Shown here in pieces: positions 54,271-63,832 of a DNA stretch of 64,000 nt. The notes under the pieces were generated by a model that was not told the DNA's origin, searched no databases, and was given only the letters and a program-made list of their open reading frames with translations. The first letter of the stretch is position 1. Each line of letters starts with the position of its first letter. The translations under genes were made by a program, and so were the position numbers. The DNA lies in the NCBI RefSeq assembly GCF_033807575.1, contig NC_084727.1:744001-808000 (forward strand). Reading direction: 5' to 3'. This stretch comes from Cydia pomonella (Eukaryota > Arthropoda > Insecta > Lepidoptera > Tortricidae).

Positions 54271-57200
54271 CAAACTTTTTCATGTATGTACAGCTACTTT
54301 CATATTTAAGTTAGTTATATTTATAATACAATAAAATAAGTCTTCAAATTGATTACTTAATTTATAAGCATATTAAATATTTAGAAATTATATTTTTAGA
54401 CTTTTAGGTTTTCATATGTTGTATAAATAATTTACTTGTTGTTTTGTTGTTAACGTAGGGAAGAGCGGTGCCTCCCAACACAGGCAATTCTTTGCTTACC
54501 GGGCGGCTCCATCCCCTAAATCATGGCCATGTGTTTTTTAAGGAAATAAAGAATTTTGTATTTGTATTTGTATTTGTATAACTGGGCGAATCAACTTTTA
54601 ATTTTTTTTTTTCACTTATTTTTCAAAGGCACATATACATAATCAATTTTAAAGTTACTCGCCAAACTGCTTATGCGGCAACTGCTCATCAATAAGTAGT
54701 CATGAATTGGAACAAGTATAAATTTAAAAAAATTAGAAAAGTGAAAAGCACTAGTTCGCGAAAACTAACTTTCCGCACGCTAGACAGCTACGTAAAGTAG
54801 CACTTATCGAGTAACTGCATTAAAAAATAATTTTTAACAAGCAAAAACGACTGCGAACAATGCTATTAAGCTTAGAATAAATTAAAAAGTGGAAAAATTA
54901 CTGCCTAATATTGCTTTAGTATGGGTACACTAACTAACTGTAACTGGTAAATTTTCCAACATGATTTGGAACACCGGTAGCCGATTAAGAAGTGTAACGC
55001 CCTTACGGTAGATGTCGCTAGGGTTGGAAAATTTGCTGGCTATGGATGAGGTCTTGGTGGCTCAAATGGCAGAGCGCTGGAGTATCGATCCAGGGGCCGT
55101 GAGTTCAAGTCTCACCCGAGGCAGTCATTTTTCCACTTTTTTTTTTGTAGTTGGTTTAGAACTCCTTTTTGCAAGTAGGACACTTGTAGGACGATAGGAC
55201 GCCGCGTTGGGGACGGACACTTGTTCACATATGCTAGTGCTTACCTCACACACACAGTAATTAGTGTGGATTCTCATGTGTGCCTTATACGTGGCTTTCA
55301 TACGGAACTCCTTGGCGCAAGTAGGACACTTGTAGGACGCCGAGTTTGGGATGGACACTCGTTTACATATGCTATTACTTCCCACACACACACAATAAAT
55401 AAATAAATAAATATTATAGAACATTATTACACAAATTGACTAAGTCCCACACCCACAGTAAGCTCAATAAAGCTTGTGTTAAGGGTACTTAGACAACGAT
55501 ATATATAATATATAAATATTTATAAATACTTAAATACATAGAAAACACCCATGACTCAGGAACAAATATCCATGCTCATCACACGAATAAATGCCCTTAC
55601 CAGGATTTGAACCCGGGACCATCGGCTTCGTAGGCAGGGTCACTACCCACTAGGCCAAACTGGTCGTCAAAACACACACACACAATAGTTGGTGTGGAAT
55701 CTCATGTGTGCCTTATACGTGGCTTTCATACGGAACTCCTTGGCGCAAGTAGGACACTTATAGGACGCCGTGTTGGGGATGGACACTCGTTTACATATGC
55801 TATTACTTCCCACACACACAAAGTAGTTGGTGTGGATTCTCATGTGTGCCTTATACGTGGCTTTCATACGGAACTCCTTGGTGCAAGTAGGACACTTGTA
55901 GGCCGCCGCGTTGGGGATAGACACTCGTTTACATATGCTAGTGCTTACCTCACACACACAGTAGTTGGTGTGGAATCTCATGTGTGTCTTATACGTAGCT
56001 TTCATACGGAACTCCTTGGCGCAAGTAGGACACTTGTAGGCCGCCGCGTTGGGGATAGATACTCGTTTACATATGCTAGTGCTTACCTCACACACACAGT
56101 AGTTGGTGTGGAATCTCATATGTGCCTTATACGTGGCTTTCATACGGAACTCCTTGGCGCAAGTAGGACACTTGTAGGACGCCGCGTTTGGGATGGACAC
56201 TCGTTTACGAACGGCTGGCTTTTTTAATAGCTGGGGAACAAAAAAACATTTAAAGGACCATTTTACCAGTACTTAAAATAGCATAGCAGTCAATTTAATT
56301 CAATCTTTGGATAATATGGCTCTATTGATACTCTCGATGATTTAGCGAACAACATGGTTTCGAAATATTAGTTTAGTTTATAAATAAATCTCAGCCAGTG
56401 TACAGAATAAAATATAAATTATATTTATAGCGTCTAGGACTAGGAGTTTGCGAAGGGTCATGTACGTGGTGCCCAACGGCACGCAACACAGTACATCCCG
56501 TTTTCGTGGCAGCTTCCGATATGCTGCAACGAAGTGTGGGAACAATTTACCGCCACCTTAAAAAGTATTTGCTCCCAACCCAACAAGTTTTATGACGAAG
56601 CGGACATAGTCAAAAAAGAAAAATTTATAAACTCTCTCTCTTTCTTTCTTACACATGTTCTGTCTTGTTCTGTTGCTATTCTGTTCTGTTTTAGTTTTTA
56701 ATTTTGAGTGCCCTGAAAACCAGTGCCATGTCTAAGAGACACGGCTTATACTGAGTGAAATCCTATTTGGTGTATGTGTCATTATTTACTTAGTTGTTCA
56801 AATGTATATGTTTATATTCATAATTGCTTACTACCTGCTTTATTTTAGGTTTCTCCTCCACCTCCGGGTAGTCCACCAGTGGAACCTCCGGATAATCGTC
56901 ATCATTCTGAAAACCATCATATGAACAATCAAAGTCTAATTCCTCTTTTTCGATTTTTTGCTTGATCTTTTGTACTTTTGGGCTTTTTATTTTCACAGTT
57001 TTCCGCGTTGCTTTTGATATAGATTTTTTCTTCGGTTTGAGACCTAGGGACATGTTAAGGAGGGACTTCTCAGCCTTCCTGCTCTGTTTTCGGAATTGTA
57101 ACGCATTGTTCATTTTCTCTATACAGCTTGTGCACATCTTTTGTGAGAGGCCATCATCTTGCATTATCTGAAAGAGAAATATTGTTATTTCAAAATGCTT

Positions 57201-58743
57201 ATCAGGATCACAATATGTTGTTGTTGTTTTACTAGTAGTAGTAAAACACTTTATTGTACAAAAAGAAACATAAAACAGGAAAAAACATATCATTTGTACA
57301 AAAGCGAACTAATCCCTTTCAGGGTTCTCTTCGAGTGAAACCTTTGAGCAATTGAGGAAGAGTTGCGAGAACAGTAGACATCAAAATTGTACTAAACAGC
57401 ATAAAAATTTAATATTTAATTTCCTAAAAGATAGGTAAACCTATAATTTACACTACAATATATATGAAATTAAACAAATATGTAAACAGTCATATATAGT
57501 TATAAACTTATAATAATACATTCTATAGTATACGGTGTAGGTGTTGCCTATAGCAGGAGCAATGGGTCTCTATTGTTTCCCATAAAGTTTTAAGTCATAA
57601 TGTATTGTTTGTCCGCATTTTCGTTAGTCATAATTTGGTTTTTCTCAGAAACGCGTAACTTTTCAGGATTGCCATAAAACAAACCTAACCTAACCTAACC
57701 TATCTATAGGATAATCTAAGGAAATTCCTGAAAAGTTAACGGTTTCAGAGTTATGACTAATGATAATATGACTATCATTACATTATGACTTTCAATAATT
57801 ATGTCAAACAAAGGGATCCGAGGAGCAATAAATTAAACGGTACATTGACGACAATATTAATTTTATATCAAAAATAAGATTTCAAAAAATTCGACATACA
57901 AAAATAAGAAATATTATAAAAGCAAAAGACGCTTTAATCCAAGCTTTAACTTTAAAATGGAAGTGGGCAGGCCAAGTGTCACACTTTCAAATCAATAGAT
58001 GGACCAAAATTGTAACAACCTGGAATTGCCCTCTAGGAAAAAGAAAGCAGGCCAGACCCTACGCAAGATGGGAAGATGAGATAAGGAAAATATCAGGCCA
58101 AAACTGGCTACAAACAGCTCAATCAAGAACAGAATGGTTGTCTTTGGAGGAGGCCTTCACCTATCAGGGGTTCTTGCAGGAAGAACATTAACATTAAGTA
58201 TTAGTTAATTAAGTATAAACTGTTAAAATAAGCCAGCAAACGTGGGAGGAGGTTACCCAAGCTGCCCAGGACCGGAGTCAGTGGAAGAAAATGGTTCGAG
58301 CCCTACACCCCAGCAGGGGGTAACAGGATGAAAAGAAAGAAGATATAAGAGTCCAATGTCTAAATTGAATGTGTGATTGTGTATGTGTGTTGTGTGTACG
58401 AGGCTAGGTCCCACGGATATATGGAAAATGGGAAAATATATGCAAAATTAAAAATGCCTGAGACTTTGAAGTTTGGAACATTTCAAAGAGCTTGGACTCG
58501 ATGATTTAAGTAATAATATGAGTAAAACAATACCTCTAAACCTGTGACGAGTCTCAATTCCTCAGTACGTTTCTTCTCTATTCCAGGGCTGTAGAAAATA
58601 GCCACGAGCTCCTCAGCGCTCAGGCAGGTCCGGCAGTACATGGACTGCGTGTCCGGCTTCTTTTCGGCTTTAAATGCAGTCTCTTTAGCACGTAAACTAC
58701 GTCGCTTCATGCTCATTCTATTTAACATCAACAAGGCCAACAT
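49921..58743 (-). CDS. ZAD-C2H2 zinc-finger protein, isoform with terminal cassette A
   Basis: Exons: 58534-58743, 56835-57167, 56087-56230, 54041-54166, 52697-52819, 49921-50118. All are phase 0 with GT/AG ends, giving 377 residues. Exons 1-2 form a split ZAD domain: cysteine pairs YCRTC (residues 37/40) and MCTSC (82/85), a zinc-bound dimerisation module typical of insect C2H2 factors. A basic, then acidic linker follows (KKKSISKATRKTVKIKSPK; DDDYPEVPLVDYPEVEEK). Six C2H2 fingers come next: CPTCAKEFRMKATYKAHMRF, CEACGKRCRNNNQLQEHKRA, CAYCEYSSATKEALTIHERR, CDHCGASFHRRSNLVQHIAI, CDMCPKRLKSRKFLQIHKHN and CPVCAHRFEKPNKVRAHARR. Fingers 2 and 3 are completed only by splicing: finger 2 takes its first cysteine from exon 3 and its second from exon 4. 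Exons 3 and 5 carry tandem copies of their donor ends. Likely a sequence-specific DNA-binding nuclear factor; the target is unknown. The start ATG could be a later methionine (10, 12 or 35). Confidence 0.85.
50119..51655. other. intron before cassette A, nothing coding
   Basis: AT-rich. A short element end with ATCACACCTGATGGTAAGTA lies at about 50,520-50,630 (LINE-tail-like). No exon or structured repeat was recognised in the rest. Confidence 0.4.
51660..51728 (-). repeat. orphan copy of the exon 5 array unit
   Basis: AGTGGTCGCAGGTGTATGGG and AGGCTCCTGGCCCCTATACT match the array at 52,069-52,696. The segment holding the splice donor is deleted: the text jumps from CTGCT to GTTGGAG. It lies about 340 bp from the array. 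Confidence 0.75.
52069..52696 (-). repeat. 125-bp tandem array of the exon 5 end with intact donors
   Basis: CACCTGG (the donor CCAG|GTG on the minus strand) recurs at 52,069, 52,194, 52,319, 52,444, 52,569 and 52,694, exactly 125 bp apart each time. Each unit is about 93 nt of exon 5 plus 32 nt of intron (GTGAGCAGTATAGGGGCCAG...). All six donors keep GTGAGC or GTGAGT. The units differ by only a few bases. 125 is not a multiple of three, and continuing past the first donor meets a stop in the second unit, so only the first donor gives the finger protein. Confidence 0.9.
53030..53835. repeat. AAGTGCGAGT-family repeat with a nested SINE-B fragment
   Basis: It opens GCGGCCAAGTGCGAGTCGGA and closes ACGGACAGACATGACGAATC...TTCCGTTTTTTGCC. 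At 53,563-53,755 a truncated family-B SINE (plus strand; GGAAACCGGACTAATCCCAA) interrupts it, repeating the TATAGTTTCGGAAA target on both sides (about 53,551 and 53,760). Confidence 0.65.
54212..54275. repeat. (CA)n microsatellite
   Basis: About 64 bp of CA repeats with a few CG and AA interruptions, in the intron just upstream of zinc-finger exon 4. Confidence 0.8.
55051..55123 (+). tRNA. tRNA-like cloverleaf (probably retroposon-derived)
   Basis: A 73-nt stretch folds fully: acceptor GTCTTGG/CCGAGGC (7 bp with G-U pairs), D arm GCTC/GAGC, anticodon stem CTGGA/TCCAG with loop GTATCGA, T arm GTGAG TTCAAGT CTCAC and discriminator A. The anticodon would be ATC (aspartate codon GAT), unusual since aspartate tRNAs use GTC. 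A T11 run follows after 13 bases. It sits at the end of the 138-bp finger array inside a gene. I lean towards a tRNA-derived repeat rather than a working tRNA gene. Confidence 0.35.
55125..56086 (-). repeat. 138-bp tandem array of the exon 3 finger
   Basis: After the exon 3 donor (56,087) five more copies of a 46-codon unit follow (KRVSIPNAAAYKCPTCAKEF...MRFHTNYCVCE plus VSTSI from intron). Copy 2 ends in an intact donor at 55,949. In copies 3 and 4 the donor is lost (GTAAGC became GGAAGT) and the linker reads NYFVCV/NYCVCV. A SINE splits copies 4 and 5. Copy 5 has an intact donor at 55,245. Copy 6 is frameshifted by a small insertion. Copies 1-4 stay open in one frame. Confidence 0.9.
55394..55672 (-). 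mobile_element. SINE family A inserted in the finger array
   Basis: Full-length minus-strand SINE: tail TAAATATTATAGAACATTA, B box, head AGGCCAAACTGGTCGTC. CACACACACACA sequence borders both ends, consistent with target duplication in the CA-rich linker of copies 4/5. Confidence 0.75.
56430..56600 (+). pseudogene. jockey-like LINE end fragment
   Basis: One frame reads VPNGTQHSTSRFRGSFRYAA and then TKCGNNLPP, resembling the SFR-x-ATRCWNNLPP end of jockey ORF2, followed by LLPTQ-like sequence in another frame. It lies in the intron between zinc-finger exons 2 and 3. Confidence 0.5.
57225..57400 (-). mobile_element. retroelement 3' end (family of 45,930)
   Basis: TTTATTGTACAAAAAGAAAC and GCGAACTAATCCCTTTCAGG, a diverged copy in the intron between zinc-finger exons 1 and 2. 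Confidence 0.5.
57681..57704. repeat. short (CCTAA)n run
   Basis: Four units of CCTAA, the same sequence as the common insect telomere repeat (TTAGG)n. Too short to mean more than chance or a small interstitial insertion. Confidence 0.5.
57840..58330 (+). pseudogene. two LINE ORF2 ends in a row
   Basis: 57,840-58,195 reads ALTLKWKWAGQVSHFQINRW and QNWLQTAQSRTEWLSLEEAF, a relative of the copy at 6,789. Right after it, 58,240-58,330 is the recurrent GMGEVTQAAQDRSQWKKMV-type tail (GGTTACCCAAGCTGCCCAGG). Both are 5'-truncated. Confidence 0.65.
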
Positions 58744-59392
58744 TTTTTAAGTTTTACGACTAGATTTACAATAGAAGCCGCGTTTTAAACACGTCGATAT
58801 ATATAATTTATTCATAGAGAATTGTTTGTGAACGAAATTCTGATAGTTTTATTTGATATTGCAATAATGTTCAAGTTTTTAGCCCACAAACCGCAGTATA
58901 AACAACTTTGTCAGCCATTATTTTATTGACATTTTCTTTTTTTTTCATTAATGAAATCTAAAGCTGTTCGGGCTACTTTTAAAATCGATAAAATTTGTTT
59001 TAATAATATAGCGCCATCTTGCGGCGAGTAGCAAGTTTTGTGCTTTAAACTAAAGTTTAGTTTTCCTTCCATTGCTTGGTGTTTGGGGTGCTCCTCCAGT
59101 CTTCGTCCTCTTCTTAATGCTTCCGTGGTTAAAGGAGCCGAAATTTTTCTAGAATTGACTAAGGCTACTACTACTACTGGCCAAACATGCGGTTATTCGC
59201 CGAGCCCCGAGCCGCATATTTTATACGTTTAAGAAAAAATATTTCTTTCTTGTTTCATAAGCGGCTCGGCACTCCGCGAGTCCCTGCATGTCGGGCCACA
59301 CCATTAGAAAAGTGCGGCATTCTTTTAAACGCTGCTTAATGCATCTTATCAGCGCAGGTTCGGGCTCGGCTTACTTATACTATGTAGGTACA

Positions 59393-59533
59393 GTCAACCA
59401 ATTAGAATCCTAGGCCACTATAGAACCTTGTCGTTTTAACTACTAGATACTTGACACGCATCATTCAATAAGCACTGTCGTAGAAGTCATTATGGCATGG
59501 TTCTATAGTGGCCTAGGAATCAAATTGGTTGAC
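59393..59533. mobile_element. 141-bp MITE, copy 2
   Basis: Ends GTCAACCAATTAGAATCCTA and TAGGAATCAAATTGGTTGAC. It matches 29,329-29,469 in length and sequence. It lies between the two ZAD-C2H2 genes. Confidence 0.75.
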
Positions 59534-60204
59534 TGCTAGGTTTTGTAGGTACATTTGGATTTTACATATTTCTTTATTTCAGTCACATGCAGAAACTTAC
59601 AGCTAAGGATGCCAAAATGCTTATGCGGTAGAGACAAATACATACATTGAGAATCAAACACAGTTAAAAAAACTGGTCAAGTGCCAGTTTGTTTTACTCT
59701 TACTTGACTCGGGTTCCGTACAAACCTTGAATTAACTCATATAACTATAAAGAAGTACCTATACTAAGTATACTTATGTGCAGCGCCATCTATCGGCTAA
59801 TTGTCTAACAAATTTGCGCGTTGTAATGCATGTTAGTTTTTGGAGGATAATTCTCTATCATATGAACCGCTTTCAAAAATTGTACTTTTATTTGATAAAA
59901 GGTGTCTTTAATGTAATCTCATAGCAATTTCCAGTGTAAAACACAATTATTGTTGGTTAAATTGCAAACTGAATTGAGAAAAGTTTTTTGTTAATTAAAT
60001 AAAAAGTTACCAAGATAGAGGTCTGATTATATTTTTCGTGCAAAATTTATAGTAATGTTAATATTATGTAAAAAATTTATGATTTTTCTTGAGTAAACAT
60101 CGGAGATAAGGAGCGGGAAATAGTTTTTTTTCCACATTTTACTCCATTTTATTTTCCACTACTAAAAGATCAGCGTACGCTACGTACCAGCGTCAGCTGC
60201 CTGT

Positions 60205-60300
60205 CTAAAACTAAATAATAATATTTTTGTACCTAATTTGTACTATTTAGTACCTCCTTTAAAAAAAATGTACCTCACGGTACTAAGTTATCACCACATT
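60205..60300. mobile_element. partial relative of the 39,697 MITE
   Basis: TTTGTACCTAATTTGTACTA, TTTAGTACCTCCTTTAAAAA and GTACCTCACGGTACTAAGTT match one arm of 39,697-40,022. The ends with GGCGGGTGTAC are missing. Confidence 0.6.
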
Positions 60301-60682
60301 TTCTGGACAGTCCCCGCGGGCCCGGCGACTCCAGCAACCAGACACTTCACTTTTCACAATATTTTTAGGAATTTCTGCCTGAACTTACGATAGGCCGCCG
60401 ACATATGCACGATCTCAACTCTAGTGCCGATATCGATAGGTAAAGTAATAAAAGTATAAAGAAATCAAATTGAAAACATATTTTATTATTCTGGCAACAC
60501 AAAAGGTCCTTTATAAAAGGAGTTTTACAATAAACAACTTGGCAGTTCTACAAATAAAACTTAGTTAAATATCCCCATATTATTATGAGTTCATAGTCAG
60601 TAGGAGCGAAATGGAGCTATAAATTGAGATTTAACTATTTTATTATATTTATTTATCAGTTTCGTCTGAGCATCGAACAACT

Positions 60683-60807
60683 GGGGCCCATTTCTCGAAG
60701 GGTATTAGACTAATATAATAATATTAGTCCACGAACTGTCAATTCATGTGGGTTACCATGGCAACGCACTAATAATATTAGACTAATGGCGTTCGAGAAA
60801 TGGCCCC
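60683..60807. mobile_element. MITE with GGGGCCCATTTCTCGAA ends
   Basis: GGGGCCCATTTCTCGAAG at the left and GTTCGAGAAATGGCCCC at the right are inverted, as are TATTAGACTAATATAATAAT-type inner segments. Confidence 0.65.
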
Positions 60808-61098
60808 TGGTAACCAGTATACGTGTAAACTGACAGCAGTTTGAAAAAGTAGTTTTTGATTCAGACATATTTGTGTAAAAATGAGGTTTAGAATCATTAA
60901 TTTAAATGTGATTTTTAATTGATTATAGTATGCTTGTTTAGAACGCCAGGGATGTCACTTGAGCTTTAATTGAAAACAATAAAAAATTTACATTATATGA
61001 CCACTAAATAAATAATTACGTTTATAGGCTCGAGTCTGTGAAGATTTAGTTTTTAAATATGAGCACTGAACCAAATGATGAATGATGATACTATTCTA

Positions 61099-62349
61099 TT
61101 AACTCTCTGTAGGTTCGGTTTTTGGAAACGCATACACAGGAACAACGTGGCTATGTGCTTTCTCAATATGCCTCCTTAACTCATGTATCCGAACGAAACT
61201 TGAAGGACATCGAGTACAATGTAGTCTTGGACCTTTCCCGTGCTTTCTTTTCGCATGTTCAGAGCGTCTAGAAGCAGAAATGAAACAATCGCCGCAGTCT
61301 TCGCAGCGATAAGGTTTTTCACCTGTGTGACGGCGTCTATGGTACACGGCAGCCATTTTGGAAACTAATTTCGCCCCGCAGATATCACAGGCGAAGTTAC
61401 GCTCCCTAGTATGCACAACACTATGCTCAGCTAATCGCGCTGGAGTGTAAAAACGCTTTCCACACCATTGACATTGGTGGGGACGCACGTCCATGTGTAT
61501 CCATAGTATATGATTCTTCAATTGTGGACGGGACGTGTAAGTTTTCTTGCAATAATCACAGGTAAATTGAGCTGGGTCGCGAATGTTCGAGCGCCTGTTT
61601 CTCGGTACGGTGTCTCTATCAGGTTTCGCGTCCGGTTCACATTTAGATCTATGTTCCCTATAGCAAGCTCTGTTGGTGAACTGTACCCCGCACGTTCTAC
61701 AGGTGCGTACGGCGTGCATTTGCGCATGGGTTTCGAAAGAAGCATTTCTTTGAAACGTTCTCCCACAATCTCCACAAGTTAAGCCAGTTTTATGCGCTTT
61801 CTTCTCGTGTTTTTTAGCTTCGATATCATTGTTGAAAATCGCAGGACACTCCTTACACACGAACGCGGTTTCTCTATGGACTTTCACTAAATGATCTCGC
61901 ATCTGTTTGCCTCTAAGAACAATAGCCCCACAAGTCGTACAAGCGTCTTTCTGACCGCTATTTTTAAAGTGCACGTTCAAATAATAAGGACTTATGAATT
62001 CCTTCCCACAGTCCGTGCATTTACATGGCGGCCCTGAGCGGTGGACTCTTGGTTTTTTTTCATCACTCTTCTTTCTGTTAATTCTAGTTTTAAGTCTGTT
62101 TAATGGAGTTGTTTTATCATTTATAGTGTAGTCTTTGGCTATTTGTATATTTAGATTGTCTGATCTGATGAAGGCGCAGAGGGATTTGACGGTGGGGGTC
62201 TGGTGGAGGGGGAGGACCCCGAGCTGCGTGACGGCGGCGGCCCACATGCGGCGCGAGTCGGCGACGAGCGCGCGGAGCCCGTGCGCCGCCACGGCGCCGG
62301 CCGCGCACGCCGCGCACACGCCGGGGGGGCAGAGGGGCTCCTCTGTTAA
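61099..62349 (-). CDS. ZAD-C2H2 zinc-finger protein, last exon (gene 5' end not found)
   Basis: One exon from a TTTTACAG acceptor to TAA gives 416 residues in phase 0. It opens with the second half of a ZAD domain (LTEEPLCPPGVCAACAAG and a helix, RALVADSRRMWAAAVTQL), so at least one upstream exon must carry the first cysteine pair. A basic linker (RINRKKSDEKKPRVHRSG) is followed by about ten fingers. The first is degenerate (CTDCGKEFISPYYLNVHF, no clean second histidine). The last five are canonical, with one TGEKPYRC linker (CDYCKKTYTSRPQLKNHI, CQWCGKRFYTPARLAEHS, CDICGAKLVSKMAAVYHR, CEDCGDCFISASRRSEHA, CTRCPSSFVRIHELRRHI). Probably a nuclear DNA-binding factor of unknown target. It is GC-rich at the ZAD half and AT-richer in the fingers. 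No upstream ZAD exon is visible between 62,349 and 63,833. Confidence 0.85.
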   Translation of the reverse strand, partial: LTEEPLCPPGVCAACAAGAVAAHGLRALVADSRRMWAAAVTQLGVLPLHQTPTVKSLCAFIRSDNLNIQIAKDYTINDKTTPLNRLKTRINRKKSDEKKPRVHRSGPPCKCTDCGKEFISPYYLNVHFKNSGQKDACTTCGAIVLRGKQMRDHLVKVHRETAFVCKECPAIFNNDIEAKKHEKKAHKTGLTCGDCGRTFQRNASFETHAQMHAVRTCRTCGVQFTNRACYREHRSKCEPDAKPDRDTVPRNRRSNIRDPAQFTCDYCKKTYTSRPQLKNHILWIHMDVRPHQCQWCGKRFYTPARLAEHSVVHTRERNFACDICGAKLVSKMAAVYHRRRHTGEKPYRCEDCGDCFISASRRSEHAKRKHGKGPRLHCTRCPSSFVRIHELRRHIEKAHSHVVPVYAFPKTEPTES

Positions 62350-62589
62350 CTGTAAAAGAAAAAACCTGTTAAATATTAGTACATTACGATACAAGTGCGG
62401 AAAATAGGAAATTGGAAACGAGTGGCGATAAATTAAAACACGACCGAAGGGAGTGTTTTAAATCGACACGAGTTGCGAATTACCTATTCGCACATGTATC
62501 GTACAACGTTTTACAGTACATGGCCCTTTAAATATTCGACACAGTAACGTAATATGCTAATTTTCGCACTAGTGCGCTAAAGTGCTTAT

Positions 62590-62822
62590 GAATATGGCCT
62601 ATGAAGCCGAATGGTCCTGGGTTAGAAACCCGGTAAGGGCATTTATTTGTTTGATGAGCACAGATATTTTTTCCTGAGTCATGGATGTTTTCGATTTATT
62701 TAAGTATTTGTATATTATATATATATATCGTTGTCTGAGTACCCACAACACAACCCTTCTTGGCTTACCGTGGGACTTAGTCAATTTGTGTAAGAAAGAA
62801 TGTCTGTATAATATTTATTTAA
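62590..62822 (+). mobile_element. SINE family A, diverged
   Basis: The B-box-like GGGTTAGAAACCCGGTAAGG is followed by the body ATGAGCACAGATATTTTTTC and the tail. The A box is poorly kept. It lies upstream of the second ZAD-C2H2 exon. Confidence 0.65.
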
Positions 62823-63374
62823 TTCTAAAGAAATTTAGTTATTCCAAATAGATGGCTAGATTAAAACCATAAGACTTTACAATCCGGTCCGGGTCCCAAT
62901 TGTATGGAAGCCTGACGGATTTAAATAGTTAGACATCGATTGCAAAGACATACAGATACATTCAGTTGAAAAGCAAAAAAAAGGCCAGAGTCAATTAAAA
63001 AATTGTCTAGTTATAGATGCAAGATAATATGTTCACACTGATTTGCACGGTGATCTAAGGCGTCCATAGTTGTTATAATAGAAATTGCACTTTCACTAGA
63101 GTATAATTCATACATTTTATATACCCACTAGCTAGATAATCAGCTGAACTATCTCGGAGCCTCCTAGACCACTAACCACTATTGACGTTAGGTATTCTCA
63201 GGGCCGGATCTAGGGTAGAGCGAGTGGAGCGGCCGCTATAGACGCCAAATGGTAGGGCGTCGCCAGAATGGCAGATGTGAAAAAAAAAAACTAAAATTTT
63301 ATATAAATATCGCGGACGCACGAATTGGCTGACCGAAACGAAACTAACGAAAATCCATATAGACCACGGTGCAA
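62823..63374. other. upstream of second ZAD-C2H2 exon, no gene seen
   Basis: AT-rich. At 63,198 a CAGGGCCGGATCTAGGGTAG block resembles a hAT-type element end. I found no cysteine-pair exon that could supply the missing ZAD half. Confidence 0.4.
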
Positions 63375-63832
63375 GCAGAACCATAAGAGCTCCTCGTAAC
63401 TCATGAGGCCCTGGTACTTGCTCCTTGCTAAATTCAATTTTTGAGTTTTTTCTCTATTTTGGCCACCGTAGCCGGAGACTAACAAGCAATGGTAAGCGGT
63501 TTTCGTAGTCTATGGATGTTGCTATGTTAAGGGTGTCACATGTGCGTTTATGACTTATGAAGCAATTGTTGCTACTATAAAACCTAAAATAAATAATTAA
63601 TTTGAGCTATCGTTTTGTTTCGTCGTCTTGACCGCGGCGAGCTGTGATTGATCCGTTTCATTATAGTTGACTAAACCGTTTCGAAATGAATATTATAGTC
63701 GAGTTGGGAGCCCATACATGAAAAGTACCCAATTACAGTTTGGTTATACGAAATCTTAATTCAAACATTGCAGTCGACGAGTAGAAAAAATAAATAAGAG
63801 TCGTGTCGTAGAAATACTGCAAAAAGTATTAC

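Noticed and set aside
54212..54275. Cys/Val-rich minus-strand frame (119 codons) as a secreted peptide
   Set aside because: It is the translation of a CA microsatellite joined to zinc-finger exon 4 in the wrong frame.
52069..56200. Regularly spaced repeats as a CRISPR array
   Set aside because: Units are contiguous, with no unique spacers, lie over exon-intron borders of a eukaryotic gene, and are too long.
55694..56227. 177-codon plus-strand frame opposite the finger array
   Set aside because: Mirror of the minus-strand zinc-finger repeats; no domain of its own.
57681..57704. Telomere-type (TTAGG)n as evidence of a chromosome end or fusion
   Set aside because: Only four units in gene-bearing DNA; such short runs are common in insect genomes.
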